A stretch of 64,000 bases of DNA, taken from positions 1 through 64,000 of the forward strand of contig CAJKMA010000007.1 in NCBI GenBank assembly GCA_905200905.1, written 5' to 3'. Position numbers and translations under genes: made by a program. Source of the DNA: an uncultured Bacillota bacterium. Lineage in GTDB: Bacteria > Bacillota > Clostridia > Lachnospirales > Lachnospiraceae. Shown piece by piece: positions 8,406-15,275 of this stretch (the first letter of the stretch is position 1; the number at the start of each line of letters is the position of its first letter). The notes below the pieces were generated by a model. It was given only the letters and a program-made list of their open reading frames with translations. It ran no database searches and was not told the origin of the DNA.

Positions 8406-9425
8406 ATGAAAAAAGTAAAAAGGATTGCAGCAGGAATGTTTATTTCTATGGTTATCCTGGGGTGTGGTGGATGTGGAAAGCCAGATTTTCACTATACCCA
8501 GACTATTTATGTAGGCGTCTCCTATTATGATCAGAGTGATATTTACTTGAATGAGCTTCTGGACTGTTTTAAGGAGAAAATGCAGAAAATTGAGTCAGAG
8601 GAGCGGAAAATTAGTGTGACCATTCAAGGAGCCGGCGGTTCCCAAAGAACTCAGGATGATCAGGTGAAAGAGATGATTGATGGAGGTTGCAATGTACTTT
8701 GCGTAAATCTTGTAGATCGTACAGATCCTTCCGAAATTATTGATTTAGCAAGAGAGAATCAGATTCCCATTATTTTTTTTAACAGGGAGCCAGTGGCACA
8801 AGATATGGAGCAATGGGAACAATTGTATTATGTAGGGGCAAAAGCGGAAGAATCAGGAACTATGCAGGGAGAACTGGCTGCAGATGCTATTAAGGCAAAT
8901 CCACAGATTGACAGGAATAAGGATGGAAAGATTCAGTATGTAGTGTTGGAAGGGGAGCCAGGACATCAGGACACCATTATTCGTACAGAAAATGCTGTGG
9001 AAGCCCTGAAAGCTCAAGGAGTAGAGCTGGAGAAATTAAGCTATGGGCTGGCAAATTGGAACCGAGCACAGGCAGAAAACCGTATGTCTCAAATGATTAG
9101 TCAATACCAGACCAAGATAGAGCTGGTTTTGGCAAACAATGATGAGATGGCTTTAGGCGCAATGGATGCTTATGAAAAACTAAATTATACAGAATCTACA
9201 CTTCCATTGTTCTTTGGGATTGATGGAACTGATGTAGGTCTGAAAGCAGTGAAGGATTCGCGACTTGCCGGTACCGTATATAATGACAAAGAAGGCCAGG
9301 CCCAAGCCATGGCAGAGTTGGCAGAGGCATTAGTAACAGGAGAGGGAATGGAAAATATGGATTTTGAAAATGGGAAGTATGTGTATCTGCCTTATGAGAA
9401 AGTGACAAAGGAACAGTTGGAGTGA
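8406..9425 (+). CDS. MglB-like sugar-binding lipoprotein
   Basis: A 339-residue lipoprotein: basic N-terminus, hydrophobic stretch, and a lipobox at VILGCGGC with the lipidated cysteine near residue 20-23. The mature part is close to galactose-binding protein: RNKDGKIQYVVLEGEPGHQD matches the calcium-loop and hinge region of MglB, followed by VLANNDEMALGAMDAYE and FGIDGTDVGLKAVKDSRLAGTVYND. An AAGAAGAGGT ribosome site precedes it. No ATPase or permease gene follows, so it either serves the upstream MglA-MglC or acts as a second sensor for the YesM-like kinase. The calcium-loop match makes galactose/glucose the best ligand guess. Confidence 0.8.
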   Translation: MKKVKRIAAGMFISMVILGCGGCGKPDFHYTQTIYVGVSYYDQSDIYLNELLDCFKEKMQKIESEERKISVTIQGAGGSQRTQDDQVKEMIDGGCNVLCVNLVDRTDPSEIIDLARENQIPIIFFNREPVAQDMEQWEQLYYVGAKAEESGTMQGELAADAIKANPQIDRNKDGKIQYVVLEGEPGHQDTIIRTENAVEALKAQGVELEKLSYGLANWNRAQAENRMSQMISQYQTKIELVLANNDEMALGAMDAYEKLNYTESTLPLFFGIDGTDVGLKAVKDSRLAGTVYNDKEGQAQAMAELAEALVTGEGMENMDFENGKYVYLPYEKVTKEQLE

Positions 9426-9459
9426 AAGGGATGGGAAGAGGAAAATTATCAGCTATTCT

Positions 9460-9693
9460 TTGGCAATAATAGCAGTTATATATCTACTTGGCGTTTCTTT
9501 TGTTCCAGTTATGAAACCACTTAGGCATAACTGGATTGCATGGCTGATTTTTGGAATCTACTGTCTGAATCTTATTTTCTTGTGGGCAATTGGAGGAAAA
9601 AAGACGGAACACCATGGCGACAGAGAGGAAGCAACGAAGGAAGCTCAAATTTCTCAGGAGCTGTTGAAGGATAGGAATAAGTGGGTGATGTGA
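9460..9693 (+). CDS. Small membrane protein, start unclear (possible frameshift near start)
   Basis: About 77 residues with two hydrophobic segments (IIAVIYLLGVSFVPV and WIAWLIFGIYCLNLIFLWAIG) and a charged tail. The only normal in-frame start codon is the TTG at 9460, which would cut into the first hydrophobic helix and has no well-spaced ribosome site. In the same frame, upstream codons read GKRKIISYSLAIIAV, a good basic N-terminus, and an ATG at 9431 with GGAG 8 nt ahead is one base out of frame with it. A single-base indel near 9431-9436 would restore the start. I do not recognise the family. Confidence 0.45.
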   Translation: MAIIAVIYLLGVSFVPVMKPLRHNWIAWLIFGIYCLNLIFLWAIGGKKTEHHGDREEATKEAQISQELLKDRNKWVM

Positions 9694-9711
9694 GACGGTA
9701 TAGAGATAATG

Positions 9712-9772
9712 AAAACTGTTACAGAGAGCAGATATCAATTTAGATTGTGCTTATCTGTAGCAGTTTTTTATA
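9712..9772 (+). terminator. Intrinsic terminator closing the sensor operon
   Basis: AAAACTGTTACAG (9712-9724) pairs with CTGTAGCAGTTTT (9755-9767), followed by a T-run. The long interior may form a second small stem. Confidence 0.7.
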
Positions 9773-9793
9773 TGCCCTGAAGAGATTTTTCTA

Positions 9794-9822
9794 TTGTTGT
9801 GAGATTTTAAAAGTGCTATACT
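9794..9822 (+). promoter_or_regulatory. Sigma-A promoter for the metallophosphoesterase gene
   Basis: TTGTTG (9794-9799), 17-bp spacer, TATACT (9817-9822), about 50 bp before the gene. Confidence 0.5.
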
Positions 9823-9871
9823 TGCAATATATTCAAAAATTGATGCTCATATAAAGGAAGTGCATATACAA

Positions 9872-10984
9872 ATGAGATTTTTCGGGAAGTTTGTACGTGG
9901 AAAAGGGTTTGCAGCGCTGTTTGCCTTGTTTTCTATGTTTTCTGTATGTTATGTGTCTGAACGTATGGGGAGACTTTTGGAGAGTTTCTTTTCCTGTCCG
10001 TGCAAGTGGTGGATTTTTGCGGTTCTGTTCGTGTTTATGGGGTATATGTTTCTGTATATTAATAGTAAAAAGGAGAAGAAAAAAACCAGAAATCTATATG
10101 AATTTTGCAGCGTTTTTTTATGCTTTTTACTGTATCTGGTAATGCTTTTATGGGTATATGATTTGGCGGATTGGCTGTTTCAGATTGACAAAGATTCTTT
10201 TTATATGATTCCTGTTATCTGTGCAGTTCTCATAACCGGATATGGTTTTTGCCATGCAAAAAAGTTGTATGTGAAAGAATATGACATTCCTCTGGAGCAT
10301 TTTCAAAAAGAGAAGAGAATCGTTCTTTTAAGCGATATTCATGTGGGAACTTTTGTAGATGTAAGACAATTACGAAAAATCATATCCACAGTAAATGAGG
10401 TACAGGCAGATATGGTTTTCATAGCTGGGGATTTGTTTGATGTGGAGGCATTTGCCTACTGTAAAAAAGAAGAAATTGCAGCGGAACTTCAAAAATTGTC
10501 CCCCAAGGGAAATGTTTATGCGGTTTTGGGAAATCATGATCCAAAGTCTGAAACAGGAGAAATGAGAAAATTTTTTAAGAAAGCACATATAGAATTTTTG
10601 GTGGATGAGAGAAGAGAAACAGAGGATTTTGTGTTAGTTGGAAGAGATGATAGTACCACGAATCCAGATAGAGAAGCGTTGGATAAGTTGTTACAGAGAA
10701 GACAGGAGTATAAGCCGGAAATTGTATTGGATCATAATCCAACAGGAATCAAAGAAGCAGTAGAACAGGAAGTTGCGTTAGTTTTGTGTGGACATACTCA
10801 TAAAGGACAGTTTTTTCCGGCGGATGTTTTTACAAAGTTGGCTTATGGGAAACAGGGGTTTTATGGTTATTTTAGAGAGGGCAAGACCCAGAGTGTAGTA
10901 TCTTCTGGTGCAGGGTATTTTCAGATGCCTATGAGGATTGGAAGTAATAGTGAGATTGTAGTTTTGCATGTGAGAGGAAAATAA
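9872..10984 (+). CDS. Membrane-bound metallophosphoesterase (YkuE/YaeI-like)
   Basis: A ~370-residue protein with hydrophobic segments in its first ~130 residues (WWIFAVLFVFMGYMFLYI, FLCFLLYLVMLLWVYDLA, MIPVICAVLITGYGF) and a C-terminal calcineurin-like phosphoesterase. The metal-binding motifs are all visible: LLSDIHVG, FIAGDLFD, AVLGNHDP and LCGHTHKGQ. YkuE/YaeI relatives hydrolyse lipid-linked phosphoesters such as UDP-diacylglucosamine-type substrates; the substrate here is unknown. The ATG at 9872 is chosen because AAGGAAG lies 11 nt upstream; a GTG at 9860 is possible but sits on that ribosome site. A GH3 gene follows 26 bp later. Confidence 0.82.
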   Translation: MRFFGKFVRGKGFAALFALFSMFSVCYVSERMGRLLESFFSCPCKWWIFAVLFVFMGYMFLYINSKKEKKKTRNLYEFCSVFLCFLLYLVMLLWVYDLADWLFQIDKDSFYMIPVICAVLITGYGFCHAKKLYVKEYDIPLEHFQKEKRIVLLSDIHVGTFVDVRQLRKIISTVNEVQADMVFIAGDLFDVEAFAYCKKEEIAAELQKLSPKGNVYAVLGNHDPKSETGEMRKFFKKAHIEFLVDERRETEDFVLVGRDDSTTNPDREALDKLLQRRQEYKPEIVLDHNPTGIKEAVEQEVALVLCGHTHKGQFFPADVFTKLAYGKQGFYGYFREGKTQSVVSSGAGYFQMPMRIGSNSEIVVLHVRGK

Positions 10985-11010
10985 AACATTAACATAAAGG
11001 AGTAAACATT

Positions 11011-13296
11011 ATGAAACGAAACGTAAAAGAACTGGTAAAACAAATGACTTTGGAAGAAAAAGCCGGCATGTGTTCTGGAAAGGATTTCTGGCACTTAAAA
11101 GGTGTGGAACGTTTGGGTATTCCAGAGGTTATGGTTAGCGACGGACCTCACGGACTGAGAAAACAGGCAGCAGAGGCAGATCACTTAGGATTAAATGAGA
11201 GTATCAAAGCAGTCTGTTTCCCAACGGCTTGTGCTACAGCCTGCTCTTTTGACAGAGCTCTTTTAGAGAAAATGGGTGAAACACTGGGGGATGAGTGTCA
11301 GGCAGAGGACGTGTCCGTGATTCTGGGACCTGCCGTAAATATTAAACGTTCCCCTCTGTGTGGAAGAAACTTTGAATATTTTTCAGAGGATCCATATCTG
11401 GCATCCCAGATGGCAGCGGCTCATATCAAAGGTGTACAGTCCAAGAATGTGGGAACTTCTATTAAACATTTTGCAGCTAATAATCAGGAATATCGAAGAA
11501 TGTCCTGCTCTTCTGAAATCGATGAACGGACATTTAGGGAAATTTACCTTGGAGCCTTTGAAACTGCTATCAAGGACGCAAAGCCAGATACAGTAATGTG
11601 TTCTTATAATAAGATTAATGGTGAATTTGCTTCTGAAAATCATAGATTACTTACAGAAATTCTTCGGGATGAATGGGGCTATGAGGGCTATGTAATGTCA
11701 GACTGGGGCGCTGTTAATGATAGAGTAAAAGGTTTAAAAGCAGGTTTGGAGCTGGAAATGCCGGGAGGCAATGGAAATACAGATAAGGAAATTGTGGAAG
11801 CTGTGAAAAACGGAACACTGGATGAGCAGATTCTGGATACTGCAGTGGAACGAATTTTAAATATTGTGTTTAAGTTTGTAGATAACCGTCAGGAAGGAAA
11901 GTTTGACAGGGAGAAAGACCACAAACTGGCAGGAAAAATTGCAGCAGAATCTATGGTACTCCTGAAAAATGATGAGATTTTACCTTTGAAAACGCAAGGA
12001 CAGAAAATTGCTTTTATTGGCAAATTTGCAGATAAACCAAGATTTCAGGGTGGTGGAAGTTCTCATATTAATTCCTTTAAAGTTACCAGCGCTTTAGAAG
12101 CAGTGAAAGAAGTGGCGGAAGTAACCTATGCACAAGGTTATGATATAAAAGAAGATAAGATTGATGAAGTCCTGCTTGCAGAAGCTGTACAGACAGCGAA
12201 AGATGCAGATGTGGCAGTGATTTTTGCCGGACTTCCAGATGCTTTTGAATCCGAGGGTTATGATAGAAGCCATATGAGAATGCCGGATTGCCAAAATGCT
12301 TTGATTTCCCGAATTACTGAGGTTCAGAAGAATGTTGTTGTGGTACTTCACAACGGCTCCCCGGTAGAAATGCCTTGGGCAGATGAGGTAAAAGGAATTC
12401 TGGAGGCATATCTCTGTGGAGAAGCCGTAGGACAGGCAGAAGTAGACCTGCTGTTTGGAAAAGCAAATCCATGCGGCAAGCTGGCGGAGACGATTCCGTA
12501 TAAGTTGTCAGATAATCCTTCTTATCTGTTTTTCCCAGGAGACGGAAGAACCGTGGAATATCGGGAAGGTGTCTTTGTGGGATATCGTTATTATGATACG
12601 AAGGAAATGGCAGTTCGCTATCCTTTTGGATATGGATTGAGCTATACCACGTTTGAATATAGTGATTTGCAGCTTTCAGCAGAGGAAATCAGAGATACCG
12701 ATACCTTAACTGTTTCTTTGAAAGTGAAAAATACAGGCGCTGTAGCAGGAAAGGAAGTTGTTCAGCTTTATGTGTCTGATAAAACAGGAGCAGTTAGCCG
12801 TCCGGTGAAAGAGCTGAAGAATTTTGTAAAAGTGGAATTACAGCCAGGGGAAGAAAAGACGGTACAGATGGAGTTGGATAAGAGAAGTTTTGCTTGGTAC
12901 AACACACAGATTCAGGACTGGTATGCAGCAACAGGAGAGTATGAAATTCTTGTAGCCGCTTCTTCACAGGATATACGCCTTACGAAATCGGTGAAAGTGA
13001 TTTCTACCACTGAGTTGCCCATTCAAGTGACTATGAACACTACCATTAGCGAGCTTCTGGAAAATTCAAAGACAAAACCGATCATAGAAGATATGTCAGC
13101 CAGCCTTATGGAACACATGGGAGGCTCCCAGGAAGCAGAGGAAGGTAACGCAGCATCTGAGGCCATTACACCGGAAATGTCTTTAAAGATGATGGAAAAT
13201 GCACCTTTACGTTCTATGAGAAGTTTCATGGGTATGAGTACAGAGGAAATTCAAGGACTTATCCAGAAATTGCAGGCAGCAGCTGATGCGAAATAA
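11011..13296 (+). CDS. Glycoside hydrolase family 3 beta-glucosidase
   Basis: A 761-residue enzyme with no signal peptide, so probably cytoplasmic. The N-terminal TIM-barrel contains the catalytic nucleophile in VMSDWGAVND (D231) and the substrate-site sequence SIKHFAANNQEYRR. The second alpha/beta domain (FIGKFADKPRFQGGGSSHIN) and a C-terminal fibronectin III-like domain (about residues 565-665, KNTGAVAGKEVVQLYVSD) follow. This is the usual three-domain order of clostridial beta-glucosidases that split imported glycosides. The protein continues for about 95 residues past the FnIII domain with a methionine-rich, helix-forming tail (STTELPIQVTM to the end). AAAGGAG 8 nt before the ATG sets the start. 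Specificity could also be beta-xylosidase. Confidence 0.9.
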   Translation: MKRNVKELVKQMTLEEKAGMCSGKDFWHLKGVERLGIPEVMVSDGPHGLRKQAAEADHLGLNESIKAVCFPTACATACSFDRALLEKMGETLGDECQAEDVSVILGPAVNIKRSPLCGRNFEYFSEDPYLASQMAAAHIKGVQSKNVGTSIKHFAANNQEYRRMSCSSEIDERTFREIYLGAFETAIKDAKPDTVMCSYNKINGEFASENHRLLTEILRDEWGYEGYVMSDWGAVNDRVKGLKAGLELEMPGGNGNTDKEIVEAVKNGTLDEQILDTAVERILNIVFKFVDNRQEGKFDREKDHKLAGKIAAESMVLLKNDEILPLKTQGQKIAFIGKFADKPRFQGGGSSHINSFKVTSALEAVKEVAEVTYAQGYDIKEDKIDEVLLAEAVQTAKDADVAVIFAGLPDAFESEGYDRSHMRMPDCQNALISRITEVQKNVVVVLHNGSPVEMPWADEVKGILEAYLCGEAVGQAEVDLLFGKANPCGKLAETIPYKLSDNPSYLFFPGDGRTVEYREGVFVGYRYYDTKEMAVRYPFGYGLSYTTFEYSDLQLSAEEIRDTDTLTVSLKVKNTGAVAGKEVVQLYVSDKTGAVSRPVKELKNFVKVELQPGEEKTVQMELDKRSFAWYNTQIQDWYAATGEYEILVAASSQDIRLTKSVKVISTTELPIQVTMNTTISELLENSKTKPIIEDMSASLMEHMGGSQEAEEGNAASEAITPEMSLKMMENAPLRSMRSFMGMSTEEIQGLIQKLQAAADAK

Positions 13297-13332
13297 AAGA
13301 AAAGTAAAATAGAAAAGCATTTGTAATACAGG

Positions 13333-13378
13333 AAAAGCAGTCCTACTGAAATGATATGTGCAGTAGTGACTGCTTTTT
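13333..13378 (+). terminator. Intrinsic terminator after the GH3 gene
   Basis: AAAAGCAGTCCTACTG pairs with CAGTAGTGACTGCTTTT across a 12-nt loop and runs into Ts. Confidence 0.8.
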
Positions 13379-13448
13379 GATATAAAATGCCAAGAGACTG
13401 TGAAGAAGTTAAAGGAAGAGAGCTCAGATAAATAATTTTATAAAGCTC

Positions 13449-13495
13449 AGGGCATATCACAGGCAAATTAAGCTGTTAGAATGATATGCCCTTTT
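13449..13495 (+). terminator. Second hairpin/terminator in the gap after the GH3 gene
   Basis: A perfect 11-bp stem, AGGGCATATCA (13449-13459) with TGATATGCCCT (13482-13492), is followed by TTTT. The 13297-13595 gap otherwise holds only the first terminator and the leader of the next gene; I see no ORF there. Confidence 0.6.
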
Positions 13496-13595
13496 GCTAT
13501 GTTGAGGCAATATTATGGCTGCTTCTGAACCATTTCCAAACAGCAGCATATACTGCTAGCAACAAGGATTTTGGATGAAAAGGAAATGGTAACAC

Positions 13596-14028
13596 ATGGA
13601 AATGGAATATGTAGGTGAAAGTAGTTCTTTTTATCAGACAGTTGGAAAAGGGCAGCTTTATGCCCAGGAAGCACCAGTGGCAGAGGATAAAATCTTGATG
13701 CATTCATACTATCCCCCAAATGCAGCTATGGTGCAGTTCTATGTAGAAGATGTCTGTGATCGTCTGGATTATGAAGGTAGCTTTATATATGATGAATATC
13801 CAGATAAGCAGGAGATTGAGCGGATATGCAGGAAAATTTGCGAAAAAATAGAACAGAATAAGCAAATGCAATCATCTGAGAAAAGAAAGGATTCCATGGA
13901 TTGGGATTTTCTAGGAGAACTAGTGAGTACTTTATTTTGTCAGGAATTACATTGTAGAAGATGCAGGAGAAACCGATGCAGAAGATTTTTTTAGGGCTTG
14001 CGGTTTTGGAACAAAACTTTTACAATAG
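13596..14028 (+). pseudogene. Small conserved-type hypothetical protein interrupted by a frameshift
   Basis: Frame 1 runs from the ATG at 13596 (GGAAATGG upstream) for ~110 plausible residues, including YPPNAAMVQFYVEDVCDRLDYE and IYDEYPDKQEIERICRKI, a pattern I recall from small uncharacterised Lachnospiraceae proteins. It then ends in a low-quality Cys/Arg tail (ELHCRRCRRNRCRRFF) at 13994. The +1 frame from about 13924 reads VLYFVRNYIVEDAGETDAED and then FFRACGFGTKLLQ to a TAG at 14026-14028, which looks like the true C-terminus. The switch point is around 13915-13930. Either a sequencing indel, a decayed gene or a real frameshift would explain it. Function unknown. Confidence 0.6.
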
Positions 14029-14087
14029 AACTGAACTACGGGGATTTCCCGTAAAGAAAGGGGAAATATAGAATACAAGGGAGAAAT

Positions 14088-15275
14088 ATGGCAGAATTAA
14101 AAGCGTTTTTAGATAAAAATATAGATAAAAATCTTCGGCGGATTCTGATTAGCAATGCCAGAAAAAAAGAAGGTGCATCAAAATTACAGGTGCGTCCTGT
14201 GCTGGTGAAAGGGCAGATGTTATATCAGGTGACTCGAACAGAAGGAACCAAAGAGATTCACAAAAATTACGAAAAGGCAGAACTGATTTCTTATCTTTGC
14301 ACAGAAATGCAAGAAAATTTTCGCCAACTTCAGTTGGAGGGTGCAAAGGTTCGAGGAACTGTTCTGGTGAGCAAAAAAGGCAGGATGAGCATAAAAACCA
14401 AGGTACAGAATATTCAGGGAAAGAGCAGGGAAGATTTTACTCCCATGCTTTCCCATAACCGTACCAAGCGCTATCTTTTGCAGGAGGGTGTTCCAGTTCC
14501 CTGGTTGATTGATCTTGGAGTTATGAGTCCGGATGGCAAGGTAAAACATTCCAGATACGATAAATTTAAGCAGCTTAACCGTTTCTTGGAGTTTATTCAG
14601 GATATACTACCCAAACTTCCCAAGGAAAGAGAGATACGTATTATTGACTTTGGATGTGGGAAATCTTATCTGACCTTTGCCATGTATTATTATTTAAAGG
14701 TTTTGAATCATTATGATATTCAGGTGACAGGACTGGATTTAAAAGCAGATGTTATTGAACACTGTAGCCGCCTGGCAGAGAAATATGGGTATGACAAGCT
14801 GCAGTTTTTGCAGGGAGATATTGCTTCTTATGAAGGTGCAGACCAGGTGGATATGGTGGTGATTCTTCATGCCTGTGACACGGCTACAGATTATGCTCTG
14901 GCAAAGGCAGTGAAATGGAATGCATCTGTGATTTTATCTGTGCCATGCTGTCAGCACGAGCTGAACAGACAAGTAACGAATGAGATGTTAGCGCCTGTTT
15001 TGGAATATGGCATTTTAAAGGAACGTTTTGCTGCTATTCTCACAGATGGACTGCGGGCTCAGATGCTCACTACAGCTGGTTATGATACACAGATTCTGAA
15101 GTTTATTGATATGGAACATACGCCTAAGAATTTACTTATTCGGGCTGTGAAGAATCCTCGAGGAAAGCAGGATTTGCAACAGCAAAAGGCATGGAAAGAC
15201 TGTGTACAGGCTTTTCATGTGCAGCCGTCTCTTGAGAATCTGCTTTTTGGAACAGATAAGGAAGGTTGTAGATGA
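14088..15275 (+). CDS. SAM-dependent methyltransferase (Methyltransf_32-like)
   Basis: A 395-residue cytoplasmic protein. The C-terminal half is a class I methyltransferase: motif I RIIDFGCGKSYLTFA (~residues 182-196), motif II VTGLDLKADVIEHC, and VVILHACDTATDYALAKAV followed by ILSVPCCQHELNRQ. The HACDTATD plus PCCQHE combination is typical of the PF13679 group (relatives of METTL25/GSTCD), probably RNA methyltransferases. The N-terminal ~150 residues have no recognised domain. It overlaps the next gene by 4 bp (ATGA), so they are coupled. Substrate unknown. Confidence 0.75.
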   Translation: MAELKAFLDKNIDKNLRRILISNARKKEGASKLQVRPVLVKGQMLYQVTRTEGTKEIHKNYEKAELISYLCTEMQENFRQLQLEGAKVRGTVLVSKKGRMSIKTKVQNIQGKSREDFTPMLSHNRTKRYLLQEGVPVPWLIDLGVMSPDGKVKHSRYDKFKQLNRFLEFIQDILPKLPKEREIRIIDFGCGKSYLTFAMYYYLKVLNHYDIQVTGLDLKADVIEHCSRLAEKYGYDKLQFLQGDIASYEGADQVDMVVILHACDTATDYALAKAVKWNASVILSVPCCQHELNRQVTNEMLAPVLEYGILKERFAAILTDGLRAQMLTTAGYDTQILKFIDMEHTPKNLLIRAVKNPRGKQDLQQQKAWKDCVQAFHVQPSLENLLFGTDKEGCR

